A stretch of DNA of 64,000 nt from Pontibacter harenae (GTDB taxonomy: Bacteria; Bacteroidota; Bacteroidia; Cytophagales; Hymenobacteraceae): positions 1,701 through 65,700 of the forward strand of contig NZ_JAJJWH010000012.1 of assembly GCF_020907245.1 (NCBI RefSeq), written 5' to 3'. Below, piece after piece: positions 55,092 to 64,000 of the stretch (positions are counted from its first letter, which is position 1; every line of letters starts with the position of its first letter). The translations under genes were made by a program, and so were the position numbers. The notes under the pieces are model-generated. The model was not told the origin of the DNA. It did not search any database and saw only the letters and a program-made list of their open reading frames with translations.

Positions 55092-56990
55092 TTAATAAGC
55101 TCTTACAGCCTTATTTTCCACAAAGTTCATGAAAGCACGGTTTACAACACCAGTTCCGCCAGGTGTTGGGTAGTTGCCTGTAAAGTACCAGTCTCCTCTA
55201 TGGTTCGGGCAAGCTTCGTGTAAATCTTCAATGCGCTGGTAAATAACCTGTACTTCTGCATTTACATCTTTAGCCTTCACAATTTCTGATACCTTGTCCG
55301 ACACTGCTTCATAAGAATACAAATTATAGAGCTCCTGCACAAAGTTTGTCTCTTTAAAAGCTGGCGTTCCTGCGGCAGCCGCACACTTATCGTACACTTC
55401 CTGCAACTTGTAGTACTTATTATCTTCCTTCAGTAGTTCAAGTAACGCTCTGAAAGCCACAAACTCCTTCATACGCGACATGTCTATACCGTAGCAATCA
55501 GGGTAGCGGATTTGCGGGGCACACGATACTATGATGATTTTTTTAGGGCCTAGCTTATCAAGCATTTTAATGATACTCTTCTCTAGCGTTGTACCACGCA
55601 CAATAGAGTCATCTATTACCACAACAGTATCTATTCCTTTTCTTACAACGCCGTAAGTGGTGTCATAAACGTGAGTTACCAGGTCATCACGGCTGTCATT
55701 ATCGGTAATGAAAGTACGCAGTTTGGCGTCTTTTATAACCAACTTCTCCGCGCGCGGTCTGAACTGCAGAATATTATCCAGTTCGTCCTCCGTCAAGCTC
55801 TGGTTTAAGATGGCATTCTTACGATAATCACGCAGGTGCATCTCTATTCCCTTCATCATACCTAACCACGATGTCTCGGCAGTGTTCGGAATATAAGAGA
55901 AAACGGTGTCTTTTAGGTTATAATCTATTGCTTCCAGAATCTGAGGGCACAACATGCGGCCCATGTTCTTGCGCTCGTTGTAAATCTCAGGATCATTACC
56001 ACGGGAGAAATAGATCCGCTCAAAGCTACATGAAGTCTTTTTACCTGCTGGCACAACTTCTTTTAAAGAAGGATTACCTGCTTTGTCAACAATAAGGGCA
56101 TGACCAGGCGCTAACTCTTTTATGTCGGCTGTATAGTCTACATCAAAAGCGGTTTTAATGGCAGGTTTTTCAGAGGCTACTACGATAACCTCGTCATCAA
56201 TATAATAGTAAGCAGGACGGATGCCATTCGGGTCGCGTACAACAAAAGAGGCACCATAACCAGTAAGGCCAGCCATAGTGTAGCCACCGTCAAAATCTTT
56301 ACAAGCACGCTTCAACACGCGGTGCATGTCCAGATTTTCCTCAATCAGCTGCGTAATTTCCTGGTTGTTATAATTGTCGGCTTTGTAAGCATCGAACTCA
56401 CGCTGGTTCTCCTCGTCCAAGAAATGGCCGAATTTTTCCAGCACTGTTATGGTGTCAGATTTCTGCTTCGGGTGCTGCCCCAACTCCACCAGCTTCTGGA
56501 ACTGCTCGTCCACGTTGGTCATGTTAAAGTTACCCGCTACAGCCAAGCTTCGGCTGCGCCAGTTGTTCTCACGCACCATTGGGTGGCAATTGTCTACGCT
56601 GTTTACACCGTGTGTACCGTAACGCAGGTGGCCCAGGTATACATCGCCTAAAAATGGCATTTGCTCTCCTACCCACTTGGCATCATTCGCCTTCTCAGGA
56701 TATTCTTCTTTGAGCTTTTTATACTCTTTGCCGATTTTCCCGAAGATACTGTCGATGGCGCGGGTTTTAATAGAGCGGAAACGGCTGATATACTCCATGC
56801 CTGGCCCCGCATTTACCTTGATACTGGCTACCCCAGCACCATCCTGACCACGGTTGTGCTGTTTTTGCATGAGCAGGTACAGTTTGTTTACCCCATACAT
56901 GGGCGTACCATACTTCTCAGCGTAATATTCGATTGGTTTTCTCAGCCTAATTAAGGCTATACCACATTCATGCTTAATTGCTTCGCTCAT
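55092..56990 (-). CDS. purF: Amidophosphoribosyltransferase, extended Bacteroidota form
   Basis: 632 residues from ATG at 56990 (MSEAIKHECGI). The glutaminase domain starts with the probable nucleophile Cys9 and has NRGQDGAG, LGHLRYGTHG and GNFNMTN; the phosphoribosyltransferase part carries the PRPP loop VVVIDDSIVRGTT (near 455-467). It is longer than E. coli PurF (505), with insertions near 80-110, 180-215 and at the C-terminus, as is known for annotated Bacteroidota homologues. It catalyses the first step of purine synthesis: PRPP plus glutamine to phosphoribosylamine. It begins 8 bp after nuoN, so it is probably read from the nuo transcript. Confidence 0.92.
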   Translation of the reverse strand: MSEAIKHECGIALIRLRKPIEYYAEKYGTPMYGVNKLYLLMQKQHNRGQDGAGVASIKVNAGPGMEYISRFRSIKTRAIDSIFGKIGKEYKKLKEEYPEKANDAKWVGEQMPFLGDVYLGHLRYGTHGVNSVDNCHPMVRENNWRSRSLAVAGNFNMTNVDEQFQKLVELGQHPKQKSDTITVLEKFGHFLDEENQREFDAYKADNYNNQEITQLIEENLDMHRVLKRACKDFDGGYTMAGLTGYGASFVVRDPNGIRPAYYYIDDEVIVVASEKPAIKTAFDVDYTADIKELAPGHALIVDKAGNPSLKEVVPAGKKTSCSFERIYFSRGNDPEIYNERKNMGRMLCPQILEAIDYNLKDTVFSYIPNTAETSWLGMMKGIEMHLRDYRKNAILNQSLTEDELDNILQFRPRAEKLVIKDAKLRTFITDNDSRDDLVTHVYDTTYGVVRKGIDTVVVIDDSIVRGTTLEKSIIKMLDKLGPKKIIIVSCAPQIRYPDCYGIDMSRMKEFVAFRALLELLKEDNKYYKLQEVYDKCAAAAGTPAFKETNFVQELYNLYSYEAVSDKVSEIVKAKDVNAEVQVIYQRIEDLHEACPNHRGDWYFTGNYPTPGGTGVVNRAFMNFVENKAVRAY

Positions 56991-56998
56991 GAGTTCTG

Positions 56999-58513
56999 CT
57001 AAAGTGTCTGTGCCAGCATTTGTTCTATCCACAACTGCAGCAGGTCTGGCTTAAAAAAGAAGACCAGCAGCGGCAAGGTAAAGAAAACTAACAGCAGCTT
57101 ATTTGACAGTGAAATAACTAAATTTTCTTCACTTTGATTCCTTTTAAGGAAAAGGAAATAAGGTATCTTGATATAGTAAAATAAAGCCACTCCAGTAAGT
57201 AGAATCCCCGCACCCAGCAGCAGCAGCAGCATAGGATTTTGAGATAAGCTATAAGCCTCCCACACGTTACTAAAAATAAGCAATTTGCCCATAAAACCAG
57301 CCAACGGCGGCAGGCCTGTCAGCGAAAATAAGTATATAAGGGCCATCACCCCCAGAAAAGGATAAGCACGCCCTAATCCACTGAAGCCTGGCAGTGTTAC
57401 CACCCTGAGTTCATCCTCGAATATCTGCAGAAACAGGAAAATACCAAAGTTCATGAACAGCAGTATTGTCATGTAGAAAAGCACACTGCCGCTGTAGTCG
57501 GTTCCGAAGGCTAACAAACCTGCTAGTAGAAAACCTGCATGCGATACAGAAGAGTATGCTAAGAGTCTGCGTGGCGTTTTTTGCCAGATGGCGGTAAAAT
57601 TTCCGATTATCAGCGTTGCCAGTGCCGCCAACCCCAGAAACAGGTATAGATCACTGTAAAAGTCTACCATGCCAGGTTCTGCAAAAGCATTCACAAAACG
57701 TAGTATAACGATAATGCCTGCCATTTTTGGCCCCGTTGAAAACAAGGCCACCACAGGCATAGGAGCCCCTTGATACACATCGGGCACCCAGAAATGAAAA
57801 GGCACTGCCGATATTTTAAAGAAGAAGCCAGCAAAAACAAGTATAGCCGCTACGGTTACCATCAAAGTATTTGCCTGTAGCAGCGTACGCCAGAATATAA
57901 CTGTGGTAAACTCCAAAGAGCCCGTAAGGCCATAGAAGAACGACATGCCGTACAGCATAACGCCAGCTGAAAGTGCGCCATACAAAATGTACTTTATACC
58001 AGCCTCTACAGAGGATTTGTTGTATTTTAGCGTAAGTGTCAGGATGTAAGAGGCAATAGAGACCGTTTCGATGGCCAAGAACAGCATGAGCAGATTGACA
58101 GACTTTGCCATGAGGTTCAGCCCCAGCACTAGCATCAGAATAAAGGCAAAATACTCCCCTCGCCCCTGCTTCAGTTGCTCTAGAGCCTTGTTGTGCAACG
58201 ACAACAGGACAGTAAAAATGCCTGCAGCACTAAACAAGATGCCTCCATAGCTTGCCAACCCATCGGAGCGCAGCAGGTTCAGAAACTGCACACCGCCCGA
58301 GGTATAGCCACCGAGTATTTGTGTAACCAGAGCAGCAAAAAGCCCTGTAACAGCTATCCAGGGCAGCAAACGTTTTATTGTTTCCGATTTAAACAGATCG
58401 AGGAAAACCAGCAACAGGAAGAAGAAGGCCAGCATAAACTCGGGCAGCAGAGAGCCTGCGCCTGCTACAATAGCATCGATGGCTTCGGATAAGTATGCTG
58501 CCTGTTCGTTCAC
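56999..58513 (-). CDS. nuoN: NADH-quinone oxidoreductase subunit N
   Basis: 504 residues from GTG at 58513. It is almost wholly hydrophobic, with about 14 membrane helices. Antiporter-like signatures are VSIASYILTLTLKYNKSSVEAGIKYILYG (split here only by reading), FFKISAVPFHFWVPDVYQGAP and LLAYSSVSHAGFLLAGL; the central Lys in FFKISAVPFHFW and the Glu of the preceding helices form the proton channel. It is the last nuo gene here, followed directly by purF. Confidence 0.95.
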   Translation of the reverse strand: MNEQAAYLSEAIDAIVAGAGSLLPEFMLAFFFLLLVFLDLFKSETIKRLLPWIAVTGLFAALVTQILGGYTSGGVQFLNLLRSDGLASYGGILFSAAGIFTVLLSLHNKALEQLKQGRGEYFAFILMLVLGLNLMAKSVNLLMLFLAIETVSIASYILTLTLKYNKSSVEAGIKYILYGALSAGVMLYGMSFFYGLTGSLEFTTVIFWRTLLQANTLMVTVAAILVFAGFFFKISAVPFHFWVPDVYQGAPMPVVALFSTGPKMAGIIVILRFVNAFAEPGMVDFYSDLYLFLGLAALATLIIGNFTAIWQKTPRRLLAYSSVSHAGFLLAGLLAFGTDYSGSVLFYMTILLFMNFGIFLFLQIFEDELRVVTLPGFSGLGRAYPFLGVMALIYLFSLTGLPPLAGFMGKLLIFSNVWEAYSLSQNPMLLLLLGAGILLTGVALFYYIKIPYFLFLKRNQSEENLVISLSNKLLLVFFTLPLLVFFFKPDLLQLWIEQMLAQTL

Positions 58514-58574
58514 GTAATTTATATTATGAAGTAGTCTTTCCTTCTCTAATTTAGTCCTGCTATATCCGCAACTC

Positions 58575-60320
58575 CTACTTATTCATCATCAAGAGCACAC
58601 GCCCAAGTTGCTCCTCCCCGTTCTGTAGCACCATTTCAGTAAAGCCAGTCACGGCAAATCCTGTTTTATCGAGTAACAGGTGCGGAAAAAGGCCAAACAG
58701 CAAAGCCAGTATTGCCAGCGGCACCAGCATCAGGTACTCTCTGAAGTTCAGATCCGAAAGAATGGCATCTTTACGCAAATCAGGGTAAATCCAGAACTTG
58801 CCAAAGAACATGCGCTGCAAGGCCCACAGGTAATAAGCAGCAGCCAGCAACAGGCCAAACACCGCCACAATGGTAAGCCAGCGCGGCAGCATGCCCGTAG
58901 CCTCAGGAGAACTAAACCCTCCTACCAGCACCAATAACTCAGCAATAAATCCTGAAAAACCAGGTAATCCCAAAGAGGCGAAAAAAGCCACGACCACAAA
59001 AGATGTATATACAGGCATGCGTTTAGCAAGTCCTCTAAAGTTCAGGATCATACGGTTATGAGCACGGTCGTAAATAACCCCAACAAGTAAAAAGAGCATT
59101 GCCGAGATAATACCATGACTGAACATCATGTAGATTGCCCCGTTCACGCCTTCTACCGTTAAAGAAGCCAGCCCCAGCAACACAAAGCCCATGTGCGACA
59201 CCGAAGAGTAGGCTATCAGCTTTTTCAGGTCGTTCATGGCCAAGGCACAGAGCGCAGCGTAAATAATAGAAAGCACCCCTAGTCCGCCAACCAGCACCGC
59301 AAAATAAATACCTGCATCTGGAAAGATAGGGTACACTATTCGGATCAGGCCATAACCGCCGACTTTTAGCAATATTGCCGCCAGCAGCACCGAAATTGGT
59401 GTAGGAGCCTCTACGTGCGCATCAGGTAGCCACGTATGCACAGGCACCGTAGGCACCTTGATAGCGAAACCCGCGAAAAGCAGCAGAAAGGCTACAAAAC
59501 GTATCGGTAAATTCCACAACTCTACCCCCGACATTACATGCAGCAAGCTATTGGGTACAAAGTTGGCAGGTTCCGTCATGGCAGGAATACTGAAAGTGTG
59601 TACCATATCGGCACTCACAATAGCATTCTGCTGTAACAACTGCCGCACCTGCTGTATCACATCAAAGTTTGCAGGCATTCCTCTTTCTAATAAGCCTAAT
59701 TGCCAGGCAGTGGCTTGCGGATCCACAACAGAAGTATACAACCCGATCATAACGATCAGGATAAAAAGCGAACCTACTAATGTGTAAATAAAGAACTTAA
59801 GCGCAGCATATTCGCGTTTCGGACCGCCCCAGATACCTATAAGGAAGTACATTGGCAGGAGCATGAACTCGAAGAAGAGGTAGAATAAGAAGAAATCGAG
59901 CGCCAAAAAACACCCCATCACGCTGGTGAGCAGCAGCAGGTAGAGCAGGAAATAGCCCTTTACGTTTTGGGTGATCTTCCAGGAAGAGACAATTCCGATC
60001 ACCCCCACAATCCCTGTCAGCAGCACCATACTGATACTGATGCCATCAACACCCAGGAAATACTCTATTTGGAAACGCCCAAGGCTACCGAGCGAAAGGC
60101 CGATCCAATTAAGTTTCTCAACAAACTGATACCCTCTTTGGCCATTAGCCACAGCTGCACCCTGGAAATTTAGGTACACAACTATAGCCAACACCAGTTG
60201 TGCCAGCGCCCCTAAGAGTGCAACCGCTTTTATCGGCTTCTGCAAACGGATGGGCATCACTAAAACAACCAGCGCCGCTAGCAAGGGTACAAAAATGAGG
60301 CTACTTAGTATAAGGTTCAT
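58575..60320 (-). CDS. nuoM: NADH-quinone oxidoreductase subunit M
   Basis: 581 residues from ATG at 60320 (MNLILSSLIF). The antiporter-like core is clear: DGISISMVLLTGIVG near the start, FFEFMLLPMYFLIGIWGG with the key Glu, FAIKVPTVPVHTWLPDAHVEAPT, and LIAYSSVSHMGFVLLG. A segment of about 55 residues near 195-250 (QATAWQLGLLERGMPANFD) is an insertion between helices that is longer than in E. coli. It belongs to the proton-pumping membrane arm of complex I. Confidence 0.95.
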   Translation of the reverse strand: MNLILSSLIFVPLLAALVVLVMPIRLQKPIKAVALLGALAQLVLAIVVYLNFQGAAVANGQRGYQFVEKLNWIGLSLGSLGRFQIEYFLGVDGISISMVLLTGIVGVIGIVSSWKITQNVKGYFLLYLLLLTSVMGCFLALDFFLFYLFFEFMLLPMYFLIGIWGGPKREYAALKFFIYTLVGSLFILIVMIGLYTSVVDPQATAWQLGLLERGMPANFDVIQQVRQLLQQNAIVSADMVHTFSIPAMTEPANFVPNSLLHVMSGVELWNLPIRFVAFLLLFAGFAIKVPTVPVHTWLPDAHVEAPTPISVLLAAILLKVGGYGLIRIVYPIFPDAGIYFAVLVGGLGVLSIIYAALCALAMNDLKKLIAYSSVSHMGFVLLGLASLTVEGVNGAIYMMFSHGIISAMLFLLVGVIYDRAHNRMILNFRGLAKRMPVYTSFVVVAFFASLGLPGFSGFIAELLVLVGGFSSPEATGMLPRWLTIVAVFGLLLAAAYYLWALQRMFFGKFWIYPDLRKDAILSDLNFREYLMLVPLAILALLFGLFPHLLLDKTGFAVTGFTEMVLQNGEEQLGRVLLMMNK

Positions 60321-60589
60321 CAAATTTTAAAGACACAAGTATCACGACACAAGACACTAGACTTTTCTTAATTATAAATTCATTATATTATACAGAATGC
60401 AGATTAATGCTTCTGAATTTCGACTTAACCTCCCTACAAACAAGATTCTTCCAGAATGACAGAAGTAGACGGTGAAGACAAGCAGGAAAGTGTATTCTAT
60501 TTATTGATACACACAGCCACATCAGTACATTAAAAGCATCTCCACATTTTCAAATCTCCAAATCGTCAATCCAGATCGCGAAATTAACA

Positions 60590-62776
60590 TCAAATCAGGA
60601 GGATATATAGTATTACTAAAATAAATCCGAAAAGAGAGTAGGCTACATACGACTGCACTTTGCCGTTTTGCAGGTTCCTCCCGAAAAGCCCCAACACCTT
60701 CGACAGCGCCCCCACCAGCCACACTGTACCGTCAACCATTAGCCTATCGAACCAGGCTACTATTTTGGATAGCACCACCAGCCATTTGCTGCCATAGTTC
60801 AGGGTAAAGTCAATCACGCGCTTATCCACACGATACAGGGCTCGAGCCAGCAGCAGCGTTGGCTTTATAAAAGTATTGCTGTAAAACTGATCCAGATAGA
60901 AATGGTTGAAAGATAGCTTTGCCAAGGCTCCTTTAGGCGCTTCCTGTAGCAAAGCTTCGCTGCTTTTGTTTTTATACATGCTGATGGCCAAACCTATACC
61001 TGCCAAACCTAGCAGCGCAGAAAGCACACCTATTACGATATGTGTTGTATGATTTGCCTCGTCCTGAGCCGCCACCAACTGCAGCATCCCTGTTGCCAAC
61101 ACCTTGCCCCCTTCGGCCAGTTTTTCTAAGCTGATGCCCTGCATAAGCCAGCTGCTGCCGAAGCTCAGCGGGTTGACGGAAAAGAAAATGCCCAGGGAAA
61201 GTATAGCCAGCAACAGTACAGGCAACGCCATCACCTGCTCCACCTCCTGCCTTGCCGACAGCCGCAGTGCCTGCACATCAAACGGCAACCTAAAGCTTCC
61301 GAAGAACATAAACCACAGGTGCCGCCCCATGTAGTATGCCGTGAGCAACACTACCGTAAAACCAATGATTGGAACTATAAAGTATATATAATTCCCCCTG
61401 CTGCTCATAATTTGGGCCCAGGCCCAACTGCCAGAAAGTATCGCATCTTTGGAAAGGAAACCTGAAAATAGCGGTAATCCCACCAGTGCAGCAGCTGCCA
61501 GCAAATACGTATAGAACGTCAGCGGCATGGCTTTGCGCAGGCCGCCCATGTTTCGGATATCTTGCGGATCTACATGGTGTGGTTGGTGCGTGTGGTGCAA
61601 ACCCCGATGCATTGCGTGGATAATGATACCTGCGTTCAGGAAAAGAGCCGCCTTGAAAAAAGCGTGCGTGGTAAGGTGGAAAAGTGAAGCATCGTGTGCG
61701 CCTGTGCCCATACCCATCACCATATAACCTAACTGCGAAATGGTAGAGAAAGCAAGTACCGCTTTGATATCATATTGCGTAAGGGCAGCAAGGGCACCGA
61801 GCAAAGCGGTAATGGCACCAACTATAGCAATAACTGTAAGCGCATCTACGGTAAAAAAGGCATAACACCTGGCCAGCAAGTATACGCCCGCTGCCACCAT
61901 CGTTGCGGCATGTATCAGCGCGGAGACTGGCGTAGGACCTTGCATGGCATCGGGTAGCCAGACCTGCAGCGGAAACTGAGCCGATTTACCCACACAACCC
62001 ATAAACAGGCCTAATCCCGCCAGAGTCAACAGCACTGGACTAAGTTCCACCAGCCACAGCTGTCCGTTTAAGGTATAATCTACGGTAAAGCCAGCTGCTG
62101 CCCAATTGCCAGCACTAACCAAAGCTCGTAGCGCGGAAAGATCAAAAGTTCGGAAGTAAGTATAGAACGTGAACAGGCCGAGCAGCAACCCTATGTCTCC
62201 GACTCTATTCACCAGGAAAGCTTTTTTGTTGGCTGCTACCGCTGCTGGTCGCTGGAACCAGAAGCCGATGAGCAGGTACGAAGAAAAAGCCACCAGCTCC
62301 CAGAACATAAAGAGCAGCAGCAGGTTGTCAACCAGCACAATGCCCAACATGCTAAAAGTAAACAGCCCAAGGTAAGCGAAATAGCGGCTGTAGCCTCTGT
62401 CGCCGTGCATATAGCCCACCGAGAACAGCTGTACAAGTGTAGATATAAATGTAACGATTACCAGCATCAGCACTGCCAGGTTGTCCAACAGCACACCAGC
62501 CGTAAAATCGGCAAAAGTGCCGCTGAGGGTGTGTAGGCTAAACCAAATGGTACGGGTATGGAAGGTAGCGGTGTTCCAGGTTGAAGCAAAAAGCCAAACC
62601 GAGAGCAGAAAAGCCAACACCGTAAAAGCTATACTTAGCCAATCGCCTTTGCGTGGCAGCTTTCTACCAAAAAAGAACAAGCTCACGAAGCCCAACAGCG
62701 GCAGCAACAGCACCACCAAGGCAAGGTTGGTTTCGGCTGTACTTCCTAAGGGCTCTAAAAGTGAAGTTAACTCCAA
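60590..62776 (-). CDS. nuoL: NADH-quinone oxidoreductase subunit L
   Basis: 728 residues from a TTG at 62776; no in-frame ATG lies nearby, so TTG is the likely start. Signatures are SVGYMHGDRGYSRYFAYLGLF, FWELVAFSSYLLIGFW (key Glu), GKSAQFPLQVWLPDAMQGPTPVSALIHAATMV, and LAFSTISQLGYMVMGMG. The C-terminal lateral helix region and final helix (VAYSLFGFILVILYILLI) are present. It pumps protons at the distal end of the membrane arm. A 266-bp gap of non-coding AT-rich DNA separates it from nuoM, unusual inside a nuo operon. Confidence 0.95.
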   Translation of the reverse strand: MELTSLLEPLGSTAETNLALVVLLLPLLGFVSLFFFGRKLPRKGDWLSIAFTVLAFLLSVWLFASTWNTATFHTRTIWFSLHTLSGTFADFTAGVLLDNLAVLMLVIVTFISTLVQLFSVGYMHGDRGYSRYFAYLGLFTFSMLGIVLVDNLLLLFMFWELVAFSSYLLIGFWFQRPAAVAANKKAFLVNRVGDIGLLLGLFTFYTYFRTFDLSALRALVSAGNWAAAGFTVDYTLNGQLWLVELSPVLLTLAGLGLFMGCVGKSAQFPLQVWLPDAMQGPTPVSALIHAATMVAAGVYLLARCYAFFTVDALTVIAIVGAITALLGALAALTQYDIKAVLAFSTISQLGYMVMGMGTGAHDASLFHLTTHAFFKAALFLNAGIIIHAMHRGLHHTHQPHHVDPQDIRNMGGLRKAMPLTFYTYLLAAAALVGLPLFSGFLSKDAILSGSWAWAQIMSSRGNYIYFIVPIIGFTVVLLTAYYMGRHLWFMFFGSFRLPFDVQALRLSARQEVEQVMALPVLLLAILSLGIFFSVNPLSFGSSWLMQGISLEKLAEGGKVLATGMLQLVAAQDEANHTTHIVIGVLSALLGLAGIGLAISMYKNKSSEALLQEAPKGALAKLSFNHFYLDQFYSNTFIKPTLLLARALYRVDKRVIDFTLNYGSKWLVVLSKIVAWFDRLMVDGTVWLVGALSKVLGLFGRNLQNGKVQSYVAYSLFGFILVILYILLI

Positions 62777-62888
62777 GGTATAGATTGTCTTTTGCTCTAT
62801 GCTGATGAGGTGGCAAGCATGGCCTGTACCTCTTGAGCCGCCAAAGTTACATATATTGGTTTAATTTTATAGGCATAGTTGCTGTAGC

Positions 62889-63206
62889 CTAACTTTTATG
62901 CTCATCCCCCACGATCTGGTTTAGGTATGCGGTTTTGAAGTGCTGGTAGACGCGCAGTACAATAGCCAAGGCTACGGCAGCTTCGGCGGCTACCACTATA
63001 ATCACGAATAGCGAGAAAAGCTGACCTTGCAATAGACTTGAGTCGTGGCGGCTAAAAGCGACCAGGTTAAGGTTAGCAGCGTTGAAGATAAGTTCTATAC
63101 CCATCAGCACCACCACCGCATGGCGTTTGGTAATTACAGCCAATATACCTAAGCTGAAAAGAACAGCGCTCAGGATTAGGATATGTTCTAACGGAATCTG
63201 CTCCAT
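62889..63206 (-). CDS. nuoK: NADH-quinone oxidoreductase subunit K
   Basis: 105 residues, three membrane helices, with the conserved Glu in VVLMGIELIFNAANLNLVAF and the second Glu in VVAAEAAVALAIVLRVYQ. The length fits the family (about 100). It directly abuts nuoJ (no gap), and 112 bp of non-coding DNA lie before nuoL. Confidence 0.96.
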   Translation of the reverse strand: MEQIPLEHILILSAVLFSLGILAVITKRHAVVVLMGIELIFNAANLNLVAFSRHDSSLLQGQLFSLFVIIVVAAEAAVALAIVLRVYQHFKTAYLNQIVGDEHKS

Positions 63207-63719
63207 TTATACTTTCGGTTTATCGGTGGCAATATAAGCGGCTCCCATCAAAGCGATCAGCAACAGCAACGAAGCCACTTCAAAAGGCAACACAAAGTCA
63301 GTCATTAGTTTGATGCCAATACTTTGAACGGTGCTTTTCTGTAGCCCCAGCACATCATCCGCATTACCTTGCAGCCAGGGTAAGGTATTGAAACTCGTTT
63401 GCCCAATACTATAAACTAGCCCCACCAATAGCAGCAGCGCAATGGAAATTCCCCAGCCTTTATTAACACTTTCAGACAATACCGACTTATCGTGCACCCG
63501 ACTGCTGAGCATGATGCCGAATAAAATTAGCACCAACACGCCTCCCACATATACCATCAGTTGCACCACCGCCACAAAATCTGCGAACAGCAACACATAA
63601 ATGCCCGCCACGCTCAGCAAAGTAACCAACAGCGAAAAACCTGCATATAACAAGTTGCGCGTCAACACCAGGTAAGCGGCAGAAAGTATAGCGAGTAAGG
63701 CGAATATGTAAAAAAGCAT
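63207..63719 (-). CDS. nuoJ: NADH-quinone oxidoreductase subunit J
   Basis: 170 residues with five membrane helices. Family signs are AGFSLLVTLLSVAGIYVLLFADFVAVVQLMVYVGGVLVLILFGIML read in short parts: FADFVAVVQLMVYVGG with its conserved Tyr-Gly-Gly, followed by VLILFGIML. The gene is the first of the nuoJKLMN run visible here; nuoI is not found immediately upstream in the window. Confidence 0.94.
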   Translation of the reverse strand: MLFYIFALLAILSAAYLVLTRNLLYAGFSLLVTLLSVAGIYVLLFADFVAVVQLMVYVGGVLVLILFGIMLSSRVHDKSVLSESVNKGWGISIALLLLVGLVYSIGQTSFNTLPWLQGNADDVLGLQKSTVQSIGIKLMTDFVLPFEVASLLLLIALMGAAYIATDKPKV

Positions 63720-64000
63720 TATTTTAGGTTAATTACTCTCTTCAATAATTTATGGATACTACACCTATAAGAAGATACAGTTCCCAGGTTTTGTCTTCCT
63801 GAAAGTATTTTGTGGTCTAGTAGTATCTGCTTAACCTTCTTTCTACCAAAATTCTTCTAGAAGAACAATTCTTCTTTTCCAATTCAGAAGGCAAAGAGCA
63901 AATAAACCTATCTTGTATATTTACAAATAAGCAAAACCCCTAGCCCTAATAATAAAACACCTGATATTATCAGGTTAATCAGGAGGTGATATCGTCTTTC
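63720..64000. other. Non-coding region upstream of nuoJ
   Basis: These 281 bp hold no credible gene. A promoter for nuoJ or a gap within a longer nuo operon are both possible; no hairpin of note was seen. Confidence 0.4.

Overview
The window looks like a chromosomal segment of a Bacteroidota bacterium of the Cytophagales, most likely a Hymenobacteraceae (Pontibacter-like) species. Seen directly: a SusC/SusD/SusE starch-uptake system with a SusR-type regulator, several secreted proteins with type IX secretion (T9SS) C-terminal sorting domains, and a nuoJKLMN block. The genus is inference. Most genes lie on the minus strand. Gene ends are marked by long A/T-flanked hairpins; clear Shine-Dalgarno sites were not seen.

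Layout. 1-7203: two adjacent repeat-rich secreted proteins sharing a dockerin-like C-terminal module; the second also has three cohesin-like domains and a T9SS tail. 7736-11493: a soluble multi-PAS/GAF histidine kinase overlapping a CheY-like regulator. 12017-13255: an MFS transporter. 13552-30067: a starch/maltodextrin locus, in transcription order susR, susC, susD, susE, two GH13 alpha-amylases, a GH97 alpha-glucosidase (susB) and a lipoprotein (alpha/alpha)6-barrel glycosidase. The binding proteins and porin capture and import oligosaccharides, the amylases cut them, and GH97 releases glucose.

30721-40473: a 9.7-kb, visibly AT-richer integrated element between perfect 47-bp direct repeats made of the 3' part of a tRNA(CAU) gene. 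It carries a tyrosine recombinase, an excisionase-like HTH protein, a Rep-like protein, and a compact restriction-modification-like cassette: a helicase with an apparent GIY-YIG/T5orf172 N-terminus, two overlapping methyltransferase ORFs of which only one has NPPY, and a separate HNH protein. The right end rebuilds the full tRNA and also carries a matching terminator stem. This is the most interesting accessory region.

40603-57000: housekeeping and envelope genes: HAD phosphatase plus site-2 protease; a minus-strand run of a tandem D-Ala-D-Ala ligase, a PASTA membrane protein, a T9SS protein and a rhodanese; another T9SS protein; gamma-glutamyltransferase; a C-terminal processing protease; a GDSL esterase; and an extended PurF. 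56999-63719: nuoN, nuoM, nuoL, nuoK and nuoJ, the proton-pumping membrane arm of complex I, read towards purF.

Limits: all family calls come from reading motifs by eye, with no database search. Residue numbers are approximate unless they fall in the first 100 or so residues.
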